A model generated the notes under the pieces. The model was not told the DNA's origin, made no database searches, and saw nothing but the letters and a program-made list of their open reading frames with translations. From positions 62,001 through 126,000 of the forward strand of contig JAPPMM010000040.1 in the NCBI GenBank assembly GCA_028819075.1: 64,000 bases of DNA. Reading direction: 5' to 3'. How positions within the stretch are numbered: position 1 is the first letter of the stretch; each line of letters begins with the position of its first letter. Made by a program: the position numbers and the translations under genes. The stretch comes from Gammaproteobacteria bacterium (lineage in GTDB: Bacteria; Gemmatimonadota; Gemmatimonadetes; Longimicrobiales; Gaopeijiaceae). Of this stretch, positions 35,631 to 45,033 are shown piece after piece.

Positions 35631-36812
35631 TCACGCATTTCCACGTTCGTCCATCGCCCGCACGCGGGCCGCGCGCAGCTCGGACAATGGAACCGCAGGA
35701 CCTCCCCAGGCCAGGCGTCCCCGGAGTGTGACGATCATGGAGCGCCACCAACTCCAGGCGATGACCGCACTGGCCACCGGAAGCGCCAGTCCGCTCCACC
35801 AGCGGAAGCGGGAAACTCTGGCGATGCATATGGCGAACCCCCAGGCAATCATCGCGGAAGCGGCGAACAGCGCAGCGACGAAAGCGTCCACGGGGACGAG
35901 CGCGATACCCAGCACGACGGGCGCAATCCCGGTCCACAGCAGTCCGGCCGTCTGCACGAGGACGGCCGCGATCCGGTAGTCCCTGAACGCGAAGAGGTTC
36001 TTCTCCGTCCCCCGGATCAGACTCCGGACGTCCGGATACCACTCGCACCGCACGCTGGATTCGGCCCGGACGAGGTCCGAACGGTGGCCGGTCAGCTTCA
36101 CCAGTCGGCCCAGTTGATAGTCCTCGTCGGGACGCAGGGCCACCTGCCTGTGTCCTCCGATGGCGCGGTAGGAGTCCGTCCGGAACAGGTTGTAGGCACC
36201 CACGCCGAAAGAGGCCGTGCTCCGTGGGTCGCGAACCTGCCACAGCCTCGCCGTGACGTGCGCGCCCCAGTGGAACACGATCATGCAGGCCTGCAGCATG
36301 GGACTTCGCATCTCCAGCGCGGGCAGGACGGCGACATGGTCCAGCCTGCTTCTCAGGAGATGGCGCACCCCGCGCCTCACCGCCTCGCGGCCGAACACCA
36401 CGTCCCCGTCGGTAAAGAGAAGCAGGTCCCCCCTGGCCGCCAGCGCCCCGCGCCAGGACGCGTGGTTCTTCCCGAACCATCCCGCGGGCAATTCCTCGAC
36501 GTGGAGCACCCTGAGGCGGTCGTCTTGCGCGCTCAGCCGATCCGCGATCTCGCCGGTGCGGTCCTGCGAACGGTCGTCGACGAAGATGACCTCGTAGTCC
36601 GGATAGTCGAGGGCGAGCAGCGACGTGAGCGCCTGTTCCACGCGCGCTTCCTCGTTCCGGGCGGCCACCACCACCGACAGCCGGGGGAGAGGCGGATCGC
36701 CGTCGCGGGCGTCTCCGATCCGTTCGAGGCGGGCGACGTGCCGGTAGCTGTACAGGGTTACGAGCGTCATGGCCACCCAGACAGCCAGGGTGGCGGCGGC
36801 GACGATGAGCAT
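35631..36812 (-). CDS. membrane glycosyltransferase, GT2 family
   Basis: A 393-residue protein from ATG 36812; TTG 36821 three codons earlier is an alternative. An N-terminal membrane helix (LIVAAATLAVWVAMTLVTLY) precedes a GT-A domain: LSVVVAARNEEARVEQAL, VIFVDDRSQDRTGEIADRL (nucleotide-binding DD), GWFGKNHASWRGA, LLLFTDGDVVF (DxD-type), FGVGAYNLFRTDSYRAIGGH and RPDEDYQLGRLV (catalytic-base region). Two or three C-terminal helices (about 285-355) anchor it in the membrane. The arrangement resembles glycosyltransferases acting on polyprenyl, carotenoid or hopanoid lipids; the acceptor cannot be told. It lies 27 bases downstream of the AlbA_2 gene. Confidence 0.88.
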   Translation of the reverse strand: MLIVAAATLAVWVAMTLVTLYSYRHVARLERIGDARDGDPPLPRLSVVVAARNEEARVEQALTSLLALDYPDYEVIFVDDRSQDRTGEIADRLSAQDDRLRVLHVEELPAGWFGKNHASWRGALAARGDLLLFTDGDVVFGREAVRRGVRHLLRSRLDHVAVLPALEMRSPMLQACMIVFHWGAHVTARLWQVRDPRSTASFGVGAYNLFRTDSYRAIGGHRQVALRPDEDYQLGRLVKLTGHRSDLVRAESSVRCEWYPDVRSLIRGTEKNLFAFRDYRIAAVLVQTAGLLWTGIAPVVLGIALVPVDAFVAALFAASAMIAWGFAICIARVSRFRWWSGLALPVASAVIAWSWWRSMIVTLRGRLAWGGPAVPLSELRAARVRAMDERGNA

Positions 36813-36839
36813 GGCGGTCAATGTCGCCCGGGCTTCTCG

Positions 36840-38390
36840 TCAATCAGGGCCAGGAGAGGCGGATCCGCCGGCGCCGCGGGCGCGCGCGTCTTCTTTCAGC
36901 GCCAGCCGCAACTCACGCCCCATGGGAGTGAGCCGATACCTCTGTCTGCCGCTCGTGGGCTTGTCCGGGATCGTCATCTCGATGAGCCCGGCGTCGAGCG
37001 CCGGCCGCAGGTAGTTGACCACCAGGTTGCTCCGGTTCCTGAGGCCGAGGCGCTGGAGAATCTGCACCCGGGATCGATCGCGATCCAGAACTCGTACCAG
37101 ATCCCTGACCTGGACCGTGGTCATGCGCTCCCAAACCGGCGTGGGATCCGTGTGTCGGTCAGGGCCTTTCGTCCCTGCATCCTGCGGGTTGAACAGGCTT
37201 GCCTGCATGGCGGCGAAGTCGTCGTCGTCGATGCCCGAGGGCTGGAGCCGGATGGCGGGCGGGCGCCGGAAGCTTGTGGTGACTTCGGTTCCGGAAGACT
37301 CGATCCGAGGCTCCAGGACCCCGTACTCCCGGCAGAGCGACTTCATGCGCTGGATGCCGGTGCCCATTCCTCCAACCAGGCCCATGCGGGCGAGCATGCT
37401 GTAGAGCAGCGGATTGCGGGGAACGCTCCTGGTTCCCAGATCGCCCTCGTTCATGCCCTCGGGCAGCCCTCCGGGGCTGGCGATCACCACGCGGTCCTTG
37501 AAGACACGTACCTGCACGTGGTTGCGGGAACGGTAGTCACGGTGGGCGATCGCGTTCGCGAGCGCCTCGCGCAAGGCCTCTTCGGGGAGCTCGGGACGGC
37601 GCCTGGCGTCTTCACGCCAGATCGTGAACTGGACGTCGATTCTGCGCAGAACCCACGCCAGCACTTCGTCCGCGATGTCGGGCAGCGAGCCGTGAAAGTC
37701 CTGCCGTTCGAGGCTTCCCGCCTCCTCGGTCCCCCGAAAGAGAGCACAGGATACGTGCGCGCGCTCGGTGAACTGGCGGATGTCCCGGGCGAGCAGCCAC
37801 GCGCCGGCGTACGTCATCCGGTCCTCGTTGTCGACGAGGCCGAGGTTGCGCAGCGCCAGCATCGCGTGCATGGCTTCCGGAATCTTCACCCGACCGATGA
37901 ACCGCTCCCAGACGTCGGCCTTGAGATGAGCCTCCATCGAAAAAGCCTCACAGGGCTCCTTGTCGAAGTGAGCGCGTCCGACGGCGTAGTAGAGATCCTT
38001 GATCTCCGCATTCGTCAGTCGCCTGCTGCTGCTCCCCTCGCGCACGAAGGCGCGCCATCCGATGGAATAGGGCTTGTTCTTCTGGGGCGGGACGGTCACG
38101 CGCATCACTTCGCCCACGCTCTCGACCTCCACCACGATCGGCGGGTCCCCCGACCGGGCAACGGTGAGCACCTTGACGCGCGTCCGGCGGTGGTTCCCTA
38201 CGCCCACCACCTCCCCGGACTTGGACACCCCGAGCAGGACGATCCCACCGTCTCCGTTCGCGAACGCGCACAGCTCCCTGCCGAAGTCTCGCCCGAGCGA
38301 ACGTTGGAACTCGACCTCGGGGCTCTCGCCGCCGGCGATCAGGTCGAGGAGCTCCTGCCGCGTCAACGGGAAGCCAGCTGTCCCGGGCAC
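36840..38390 (-). CDS. AlbA_2 / ATPase-domain transcriptional regulator-like protein
   Basis: A 516-residue protein; start GTG 38390 (no in-frame ATG upstream, weak ribosome site). Residues about 10-130 form a Schlafen-type AlbA_2 domain (GGESPEVEFQRSLG, CAFANGDGGIVLLGV, YFVREGSSSRRLTN-like RAFVREGSSSRRLTN). Residues about 280-365 form a GHKL-like ATPase (EALREALANAIAHRDYRSRN N-box, ASPGGLPEGMN, GGMGTGIQRM). The C-terminal 100 residues form a winged helix (QILQRLGLRNRSNLVVNYLRPALDAGLIE). Proteins of this architecture are annotated as ATP-dependent DNA helicase RecG-like or transcriptional regulators; their role is poorly known, with some linked to phage defence or mobile DNA. No partner gene supports either view here. 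Confidence 0.82.
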   Translation of the reverse strand: MPGTAGFPLTRQELLDLIAGGESPEVEFQRSLGRDFGRELCAFANGDGGIVLLGVSKSGEVVGVGNHRRTRVKVLTVARSGDPPIVVEVESVGEVMRVTVPPQKNKPYSIGWRAFVREGSSSRRLTNAEIKDLYYAVGRAHFDKEPCEAFSMEAHLKADVWERFIGRVKIPEAMHAMLALRNLGLVDNEDRMTYAGAWLLARDIRQFTERAHVSCALFRGTEEAGSLERQDFHGSLPDIADEVLAWVLRRIDVQFTIWREDARRRPELPEEALREALANAIAHRDYRSRNHVQVRVFKDRVVIASPGGLPEGMNEGDLGTRSVPRNPLLYSMLARMGLVGGMGTGIQRMKSLCREYGVLEPRIESSGTEVTTSFRRPPAIRLQPSGIDDDDFAAMQASLFNPQDAGTKGPDRHTDPTPVWERMTTVQVRDLVRVLDRDRSRVQILQRLGLRNRSNLVVNYLRPALDAGLIEMTIPDKPTSGRQRYRLTPMGRELRLALKEDARARGAGGSASPGPD

Positions 38391-38467
38391 GCCCGCCGGG
38401 ACATCACATCCTGTATGCTCACTTGTATCATGATGGCTCTAAGGGCTTGCGCGCGCGGACGGCGTTG

Positions 38468-39658
38468 TCAAGGGTCCGCGCCGCTTCCCCCAGCCGATGA
38501 CCCGAGCACCGTGATGGTCGCGGTGCCGACGTAGTTCGCGCCCCCGCGGGTCGCTTGGGCCTTGATGTTTCCGGTTCCCGGCCCCACGGCCGTCACCAGG
38601 CCGGTGTCGTCCACCGTCGCCGCCGTCGGGTTGGATGTCGACCAGAGATAGTCGGTGTCTTCGACCTCATGTCCGTTCGCGTCGAGCGCGACGGCGGTCA
38701 GGCGTAGCATGTCGCCGACCGCTAGGGTGTCGACCTCCGGGGTGACGCGCACCTCCGTCGCAAGCTGCGCGACGGTGACGCCCGCGGAATCGAGCAGCTC
38801 CGCGGCGGTCGCGAACACGTCCGTGCTGCCGGTGCGCACCGCGGTGATCAGCCCCATCGCATCGACCGTCACGACGGCGTCGTTTTGGGAAACCCAGCTT
38901 ACGGCCATGGCCGGGCCGGGGTGGCCGTTGGCGTCCACACCGCTCGTGACCAGGCGGATGGTATCGCCGAGCGAGAAGAGCGTCGTTGCGGCCGGCACCA
39001 CGTCCATCTCGACCATCACCTGCGAGACGGTGACCGCGGCGGCCCCACTCGCGGCGCCCGCTTGAGCGGTGATGCTCGCAGTGCCGTTTCCGGCCGCGGT
39101 GACCAGGCCGCTGGAATCGACCGTGGCGACGGCCTCGTCTCCCGAGGACCAAGCAACGGTTGCGTCTTCGACGGCATTGTCGTTCGCGTCGAACGGCGCG
39201 GCTGTGAGCTGCAGGGAATCGCCGAGGGACAAGAATTCCACGGAAGCCGGTGAGACGCCGACGCGTGCCGTCCGCTGGGCGACGGTGACGGAGGCGGTAC
39301 CGGCCGCGCTGCCGGAGGTGGCCGTGACGGTGGCGCTTCCGTTCGCAACCGCGGTGACCAGTCCACCGGCGCTCACGCTCGCTACCGAGTTGTCGCTGGT
39401 CGTCCAGCTGACGGGCGCCCCCGCCATCGTCTGGCTGTTCTGGTCGACGACGGCCGCAGTCAACTGGAGCGTCTCGCCGAATGAGGAGAAGTCGAGGGCG
39501 GCCGGCGAGATGCTGACGGTTGTGGCGACGGGAGGCTCCGGAGGCCCGGTCGGCGCCGCCTCGTCATCGCCGACGCAGGCGACGATCAGAGCCAGCGCCA
39601 GGGTGGGCCATGCAACGGTGCGAGCGGGCGCGGCCCGCCACGGCTCAGGTCTCCTCAT
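38468..39658 (-). CDS. lipoprotein with four bacterial Ig-like (Big_2) domains
   Basis: A 396-residue protein, ATG 39658 behind CGGGAGAG. Signal ends LIVAC28. The mature chain is four tandem Ig-like domains of about 85-90 residues, each with the Big_2 pattern: VSISPAALDFSSFGETLQLTA ... VSWTTSDNSVASVSAGGLVTAVANGSATVTA; VGVSPASVEFLSLGDSLQLTA; PAATTLFSLGDTIRLV; TPEVDTLAVGDMLRLTA, ending in a Ser/Gly tail. Such repeats make extended surface stalks that bind proteins, glycans or calcium. No catalytic domain is attached, so it is an adhesin-like or structural envelope protein by inference. It stands alone between coaX and the AlbA_2 gene. Confidence 0.87.
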   Translation of the reverse strand: MRRPEPWRAAPARTVAWPTLALALIVACVGDDEAAPTGPPEPPVATTVSISPAALDFSSFGETLQLTAAVVDQNSQTMAGAPVSWTTSDNSVASVSAGGLVTAVANGSATVTATSGSAAGTASVTVAQRTARVGVSPASVEFLSLGDSLQLTAAPFDANDNAVEDATVAWSSGDEAVATVDSSGLVTAAGNGTASITAQAGAASGAAAVTVSQVMVEMDVVPAATTLFSLGDTIRLVTSGVDANGHPGPAMAVSWVSQNDAVVTVDAMGLITAVRTGSTDVFATAAELLDSAGVTVAQLATEVRVTPEVDTLAVGDMLRLTAVALDANGHEVEDTDYLWSTSNPTAATVDDTGLVTAVGPGTGNIKAQATRGGANYVGTATITVLGSSAGGSGADP

Positions 39659-39785
39659 GGCCTTCTCTCCCGGTTACAGGACGGGCTCGGGGTCGTGGGT
39701 CGTGCCACCATGCATACCCCCGCAAGTCGGGCTTCGTGCGGCTCCGGTTCGCGCCGGGCTACATGGATGCTCCGTCAGATCAGCG

Positions 39786-40571
39786 CTACCCCGAGTGTTC
39801 CGCCACATACTCGCCCGCCAGCTCCAGCCCGATCAGCGTGAGCAGCGGGTCCACGTGGTCGAAGGCGGGCACGTGCTTCGCCACCAGCGGAGAGAAGCCG
39901 CCGGTGCCCACGACCATGGGATCGGCAGCGTCCCATTCCGCTCGAACTCGCTCGATCATCCCCGCGATCGCGTCCATGGTGGTGAAGAAGATGCCGGAGT
40001 GGATGCAGGATTCGGTGCGTTTGCCGATCACCCGCTTCGGGGGAATGAACTCCACGGGCGGAAGCTTGGCGGTCCGGGCCGCGAGCCACTCCTTGCCGGA
40101 CATGAGGCCCGGCGCGATGACACCCCCCTGGAAGCGGCCATCGGCGGTGATGCAGTCGTAAGTGGTGGCGGTGCCCAGGTCGACGACGATGCAGTCGCGC
40201 CCGAAGAGCCGGGAAGCGGCCATGGTGTTGGCGACGCGGTCGGCGCCCACGGTGCGCGGCTCCTCCACGTCGAGGACGATGGGCAGGGGTGTGGACGCGT
40301 CGATGACCACCAGCTCCGCGGAACCAAGCCGGGCCGCGGCTTCCCGCAGGACATCGGAGGCGGAGGGGACCACCGAGCCCAGCACCACGCGGGTCAGGGC
40401 GCCGGGATCGCAGCCGTCCGAGCGGAGGAGCGCGCCGAGCAGCAGCACGTATTCGTCGGGGGTGCGCGGCACGTGGGTGCTCACCCGCCAGCGGCCCGCG
40501 ACCCCTTCCTCGCCGGGGACGAAGAGCGCGAGCACGGTTTCGGTATTGCCCACATCCATTACCAGATGCAT
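39786..40571 (-). CDS. coaX: type III pantothenate kinase
   Basis: A 261-residue acetate kinase/Hsp70-fold kinase: LVMDVGNTETVLALF (phosphate 1), RTVGADRVANTMAA (GADR), CIVVDLGTATTYDCI (phosphate 2), GGVIAPGLMSGKEWLA, and MVVGTGGFSPLVA (adenosine loop). Converts pantothenate to phosphopantothenate, the first step of CoA synthesis, and needs a monovalent cation. ATG 40571 with GAGGA upstream is 23 bases after the birA stop. It is the last gene of the secD operon; birA-coaX adjacency is common. Confidence 0.95.
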   Translation of the reverse strand: MHLVMDVGNTETVLALFVPGEEGVAGRWRVSTHVPRTPDEYVLLLGALLRSDGCDPGALTRVVLGSVVPSASDVLREAAARLGSAELVVIDASTPLPIVLDVEEPRTVGADRVANTMAASRLFGRDCIVVDLGTATTYDCITADGRFQGGVIAPGLMSGKEWLAARTAKLPPVEFIPPKRVIGKRTESCIHSGIFFTTMDAIAGMIERVRAEWDAADPMVVGTGGFSPLVAKHVPAFDHVDPLLTLIGLELAGEYVAEHSG

Positions 40572-40594
40572 GTCGTGGTTCCTCGGGTGGATGC

Positions 40595-41419
40595 CTACGG
40601 ATCCGGCAACAGCCTCACGCTGCCGGAACGAATCTCGCGCCTCGCGCCTCCGGATTCCTCGAAAAGGAGCGCCCCCGCCGAGCTGATCCCGCGGGCCGTT
40701 CCGGTCTCGCCGCTCCCCAGAACGACGCCGCGGCCCCCGAAGGCATCGCGCCAGGTGAGCTCCCGGTGCAGCGCTCCCTCGAGCCGGGCCGCTTCCGGGG
40801 TCAACAGCTCCCGCATCCGCGCGAGCAGCGCACCCGCCAGGGCGGGCCTCGACAGGGAGGTTGCGCTCATCATGCACAGCGACCCGGCGCGGCCGCGGAG
40901 TTCCGGCGGGAAGTCCGCCGCGCGCTGCGAGGTATTGATGCCCGTTCCGATCGCCATGCCCCGGCCCCCGGCACCGTCGTCCCATGATTCGCACAGGATG
41001 CCGCCGACCTTGCGGCCCGCCACGACAAGATCGTTCGGCCACTCGATCTCCGCCCGCAAGTCCGGACAGACTTCCTCGATCGCGCGCGCGGCCGCGATTC
41101 CGACCAGGAGCGGGACGATGGGATGTCCGGATGGGCGCCTCGCGAGCACCACGGTCATCCACAGCCCGGAGCCGGGCGGCGACAGCCAACGCCGCCCTTC
41201 CCGCCCCCGCCCCCGGGTCTGTTCGTCAGCGATGACCACCGAAAACGTTGGCGCGCCCCCGCGCGCGATGCGGCGGGCGCGGTCGTTGGTCGAGCCGAGG
41301 CGGCGGTGCACTTCGAGGAGCGGCAAGCCCCACCGCTCCGCCCAGCGGGCGACCGGTTCGCCCTGCCAGATCCGGGAGCCGCGGTCGCCGGAACGCCGGA
41401 CCGGCCTGCCGCCACGCAT
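40595..41419 (-). CDS. birA: biotin--[acetyl-CoA-carboxylase] ligase (BirA, ligase-only type)
   Basis: A 274-residue ligase: LGSTNDRARRIARGG, the adenylate loop TRGRGREGRRWLSPPGSGLWMTVVL (GRGRxGR-type), IEWPNDLVVAGRKVGGILCE (catalytic Lys), IGTGINT, and a C-terminal beta-barrel (ARGISSAGALLFEE). It attaches biotin to carboxylase subunits. No N-terminal helix-turn-helix is present, so it is not the repressor form. ATG 41419 lies 11 bases after the uppP stop. Confidence 0.93.
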   Translation of the reverse strand: MRGGRPVRRSGDRGSRIWQGEPVARWAERWGLPLLEVHRRLGSTNDRARRIARGGAPTFSVVIADEQTRGRGREGRRWLSPPGSGLWMTVVLARRPSGHPIVPLLVGIAAARAIEEVCPDLRAEIEWPNDLVVAGRKVGGILCESWDDGAGGRGMAIGTGINTSQRAADFPPELRGRAGSLCMMSATSLSRPALAGALLARMRELLTPEAARLEGALHRELTWRDAFGGRGVVLGSGETGTARGISSAGALLFEESGGARREIRSGSVRLLPDP

Positions 41420-41430
41420 GGCTCCGCCGC

Positions 41431-42234
41431 CTACCCGATCCACAGGTACCCGAGGAAGAGCAGCCCCAGAACCCAGGGGTACGGGGCGAAGCGGTGGAAC
41501 GAACGGGCGCGCAGCGCGGCCAGGAAGATCCTGATGGCAACCAGACCGGTCGTGGCGGCCGCCACCGCCCCGAATGCGAGCGGCGCGGTGCCGAGGGCCG
41601 GCGCCGTGGCCCCGGCGTCCACGAGCTGAAGGAGGGCGGCTCCGAGTATGGCGGGCACAGACATCAGGAACGAGAACTCGGCCGCGTCGTCGGACTCGAC
41701 GCCCAGCCAGAGGGCCGCCACCACAGTGGAACCCGAGCGCGAGATGCCCGGAAGGAGCGCGAATGCCTGGGCGACCCCGATGAGCATCGCGACGCCCAGC
41801 CCGCGCGCGCCCGGGAACGGTGCAGGCTGCGGCGTCGCGCGCCGCATCGCCGCGCGTGCGCTCCACAGCACCCCGCCCGTGACCAGGAACGCCACGCCCG
41901 CCGCGGCCGGCGTCTCGAACGCCGCCTCCACGACATCCCCCAGGAGAAAATAGACCGCTGCCGCCGGCACGTTGGCGAGGGCGATGAGCCCGATGTAGCG
42001 CCACGTCCCGGGGTCCAGCCGGACCGACCCGAGGATGAGCGCACCCACGCGCCGCCGGTATGCGACCAGCACCGACACCAGCGTCGCGAAGTGCACGGCG
42101 ACCTCGAAGGCAACACCGGGAAGTTCGATTCCGAGCAGCGCCTGGCCGACGACCAGGTGCCCTGAACTGGAGACCGGGAGGAACTCGGTCAACCCCTGGA
42201 CCACACCCAGCAGGACGGCTTCCCAGACGCTCAC
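41431..42234 (-). CDS. uppP: undecaprenyl-diphosphatase UppP (BacA)
   Basis: A 267-residue polytopic inner-membrane protein with the two family signatures: LGVVQGLTEFLPVSSSGHL near the N-terminus and LLPGISRSGSTVVAALWLG in the centre, plus about eight hydrophobic segments. It removes a phosphate from undecaprenyl diphosphate, recycling the lipid carrier for peptidoglycan and other polymers. The start is GTG 42234, overlapping the miaA stop (GTGA), so translation is coupled. Confidence 0.95.
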   Translation of the reverse strand: MSVWEAVLLGVVQGLTEFLPVSSSGHLVVGQALLGIELPGVAFEVAVHFATLVSVLVAYRRRVGALILGSVRLDPGTWRYIGLIALANVPAAAVYFLLGDVVEAAFETPAAAGVAFLVTGGVLWSARAAMRRATPQPAPFPGARGLGVAMLIGVAQAFALLPGISRSGSTVVAALWLGVESDDAAEFSFLMSVPAILGAALLQLVDAGATAPALGTAPLAFGAVAAATTGLVAIRIFLAALRARSFHRFAPYPWVLGLLFLGYLWIG

Positions 42235-43193
42235 CGGTCCCGCGTCTCACGGCCGGCGCCGCCCCGCGCCCGCCAGGCCCCCAGCACCTCGGCGCATTGA
42301 GTTTCAAGCGGCTTCAGGCCATCGATTCTGACTGCGTCCGGGGGCAACTGGTTGCGGAACCAGGTGAGCTGCCGGCGGGCGTAGCCACGGGTTGCGCGCC
42401 GGGTCGCGTCCAGAGCCTCCTCGAGGCCAAGACGTCCCTCCAGGTGTCCGAGGATCTCGCGATAGCCTGTGCCGGACATCCCGGGATCGTCCGCCCCGTA
42501 GCCGCGAGCCGCGAGGACTCGGACTTCTTCGATCATTCCCCGCTCGGCCATCGTGCTCACGCGCTCGTTGATCCGGCCGTAGAGTTCGTCGCGCGGAAGT
42601 TCCAGCACCACGACCATGCCCTCGGCGGCCGGAGCGTTCGCCTGCGCGGTTCGGTGCCACCACGACAGCGGGCGGCCCGTGAGCAGGGTCACTTCGAGGG
42701 TGCGCTCGATGCGCTGGATCCCGCCCGCGACTGCTAGCCGGGCTCGTTCCGGATCCAGCACGCGCACCCAGCGCTCCAGCTCTTCCAGCCCGCGCTGCGC
42801 AAGGAAACGGCGCAGGCGCGCCACCCGACCCGGGTCCAGTTTCGGCTCCTCGAAGAGGGGTTCCACGAGAGCCTTCAGAAAGAAGCCGGTGCCTCCCGCC
42901 AGTACCGGCACCCGGCCGCGCGCGCGGATTCGGCTCATCCAGCGGACGGCGTCGCGGGCAAACTCGCCGGCGCTGTAGGATTCGTCCGGATCCCGGATGT
43001 CGACGCCGTGATGCGGGATGCGGGCGCGGATGCCGCCGGCCACCTTGTCGGTGCCGATATCCATGCCGCGGTAGATCTGTCGCGAGTCCATGGAGATCAC
43101 CTCGCCGTCCAGCGCCTCGGCGACCGCCAGCGAGAGCGCGGTCTTGCCCGTGGTGGTCGCGCCGATGATGGCGAGGAACTCAGGTGCGGCCAA
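42231..43193 (-). CDS. miaA: tRNA dimethylallyltransferase MiaA
   Basis: About 320 residues. Walker A IIGATTTGKTALSLAVA, DSRQIYRGMDIGTDK, PHHGVDIRDPDESYSAGEF and GGTGFFLKAL are diagnostic. Adds dimethylallyl to A37 of tRNAs reading UNN codons. The start is set at TTG 43193, which has GGAG seven bases upstream and fits the family's length; an ATG at 43244 would add 17 Cys/Arg-rich residues and overlap mutL by 65 bases. Either way it overlaps the mutL end, and its stop overlaps the uppP start. Confidence 0.92.
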   Translation of the reverse strand: MAAPEFLAIIGATTTGKTALSLAVAEALDGEVISMDSRQIYRGMDIGTDKVAGGIRARIPHHGVDIRDPDESYSAGEFARDAVRWMSRIRARGRVPVLAGGTGFFLKALVEPLFEEPKLDPGRVARLRRFLAQRGLEELERWVRVLDPERARLAVAGGIQRIERTLEVTLLTGRPLSWWHRTAQANAPAAEGMVVVLELPRDELYGRINERVSTMAERGMIEEVRVLAARGYGADDPGMSGTGYREILGHLEGRLGLEEALDATRRATRGYARRQLTWFRNQLPPDAVRIDGLKPLETQCAEVLGAWRARGGAGRETRDR

Positions 43194-45033
43194 AGCGGCG
43201 CTCCAGCTCCGACAGGGACAGGCGCACGGCGGTCGGACGCCCATGCACGTCGTGATGCGGGAGATCGGTGGCGAAGAGCCGATCGATCAACTCCCGCATC
43301 TCCTCCTGCGCCAGCTCCCGGCCGGCCTTGATGGCGCCCTTGCAGGCGAAGGTCATCGCGATGCGCTCGTGCTGGTTGCGGGCGGCGCGCACCAGTTCCG
43401 AGCCGTGGGTCAGCTCGCCGATCATCTCGCGCAGACACCGCTCGGCGTCGAAGTATGGATGCGGGTTCGGAACCGCGTGCACGATGATCGAGTTGCCCCC
43501 GAACCCGTCGACCTCGAAGCCCGCCCGGGCGAACATGCCAAACAGCGGCTCGACGTGCTGGTATTCGGCCGGCGGCAGGGTCAGGGTGATCGGGAACAGC
43601 AGGCGCTGGCCGGGCTGCCCGCCCTTGCCGAAGGCCTCCATCAGCTCCTGGAAGAGGATGCGTTCGTGGGCGGAGTGCTGGTCGATCATCATCATCCCAC
43701 CGCGCACTTCGACGAGGATGTAGGTCCCGTGAAGCTGCCAGAGGCGCGCGGGTTCCACGGGAACTTCCTCGGCCGGAGCGAGCGGCCTGGCTGCATCGGC
43801 GGCCGCGGGCGCCCCGCTGGCGAAGAGCGCGATCTGCGCTTTGGCGGATTCGGAGGATGGGTCGGACGACCGGTCCGCCGTCCCGGGAGCGTACTTCGCC
43901 GACTCGCGCACCCTGGCCGTGCCTGCGCCATCGCCAACCGGCGGAGCGGAGGACGGGCTCGATTCCGGCGCCGGGTTCTGCGCGCCCGAAGCCGTGTCGT
44001 GGGACTCGCCGGGAGCGTCGAGCGTGGCGGCGCTTTCCTCACCCGCGAGCGCGCGCCGGATTTCGTCCTCGATGAAGCCTTCCACAGCGGTCCGGTCGCG
44101 GAAGCGCACCTCCAGCTTGGCCGGGTGCACGTTCACGTCGACCTCACCGGCAGGGAGGTCGAGGTAGAGAAAGAACCAGGGGCGCACGGCCTCCCGAATG
44201 GTGGTGCGGTAGGCCCGGCGTACCGTGTCCCTCAGGCCCTTGTCCCGGAACGGTCGGCCGCCCACGAAAAGGTAGGTGCGGCGCGGGCCGGGACGTGCCT
44301 GGTCGGGGCGCTGGAGGAGGCCGCCAACCCGGCCGACCTTCCCCGTCCCCGCGAACCCGAACATGGAGGCGCGGGCGTCTCTGCCCCACAGCCGGCCGAC
44401 CCGGCGCGCGGGGCCGGGGTCTGCCGGCAGATCAATCAGCGTGCGCCCGTCGGAGGTGAGGGTGAACGCGACCTCGGGATGGGCCAGGGCGAGCGACGTG
44501 AGTTCGGCGGCCACCACCCGGGTTTCCGCGGATCCGCTCTTCAGAAAGCGTCTGCGCGCGGGCGCGTTGAAGAAGAGGTTGGCCGCCTCCAGGGTGGTGC
44601 CGCGGGCGCGCGCGTGATCGTCGACGCTGGTGATGGTCCCGCCGGTCGCCCGAATGCGGGTGCCCGCGCGCGACTCGTCGCAGGTCTCGAGCGTCAGCCG
44701 CGTTACCGCCGCGATCGAGGGCAGCGCCTCGCCGCGGAATCCGAAGCTCGCGACCCCGCGCAGCTCGCGGGCGTTCGTGATCTTGCTGGTGGCGTGGCGC
44801 TCGAGGCACATGATCGCATCCTGGCGCCCCATGCCGGCCCCGTCGTCGATCACGCGGATGCGCTGCCTCCCGCCCCGCTCCACCTCGACCCGGATGTGCG
44901 CGGCGCCGGCGTCCAGGGCATTCTCGACAAGCTCCTTCACGACCGACGCCGGACGCTCGACGACCTCGCCGGCGGCGATCTGGTTCGCCACCGAGTCCGG
45001 AAGCACCTGGATGGGGCGGGCGGGCGGCGTCAC
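43180..45033 (-). CDS. mutL: DNA mismatch repair protein MutL
   Basis: A 617-residue GHKL ATPase. N-terminal region: IAAGEVVERPASVVKELVENALDAGA (Bergerat N-box), RVIDDGAGMGRQD, ERHATSKI, GFRGEALPSIA, NLFFNAPARRRFLKS, VDVNVHPAKLEVRF. A Pro/Ser-rich linker spans about 340-415. The C-terminal dimerisation/endonuclease part has IDQHSAHERILFQE, a near match to the DQHA(x)2E(x)4E metal motif in which the Ala is Ser and the last Glu is Gln followed by Glu, plus ACKGAIKAG and HGRPTAVRL. It couples MutS mismatch recognition to strand removal. Start GTG 45033 overlaps the tatD stop (GTGA). Confidence 0.96.
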   Translation of the reverse strand: MTPPARPIQVLPDSVANQIAAGEVVERPASVVKELVENALDAGAAHIRVEVERGGRQRIRVIDDGAGMGRQDAIMCLERHATSKITNARELRGVASFGFRGEALPSIAAVTRLTLETCDESRAGTRIRATGGTITSVDDHARARGTTLEAANLFFNAPARRRFLKSGSAETRVVAAELTSLALAHPEVAFTLTSDGRTLIDLPADPGPARRVGRLWGRDARASMFGFAGTGKVGRVGGLLQRPDQARPGPRRTYLFVGGRPFRDKGLRDTVRRAYRTTIREAVRPWFFLYLDLPAGEVDVNVHPAKLEVRFRDRTAVEGFIEDEIRRALAGEESAATLDAPGESHDTASGAQNPAPESSPSSAPPVGDGAGTARVRESAKYAPGTADRSSDPSSESAKAQIALFASGAPAAADAARPLAPAEEVPVEPARLWQLHGTYILVEVRGGMMMIDQHSAHERILFQELMEAFGKGGQPGQRLLFPITLTLPPAEYQHVEPLFGMFARAGFEVDGFGGNSIIVHAVPNPHPYFDAERCLREMIGELTHGSELVRAARNQHERIAMTFACKGAIKAGRELAQEEMRELIDRLFATDLPHHDVHGRPTAVRLSLSELERRFGRT

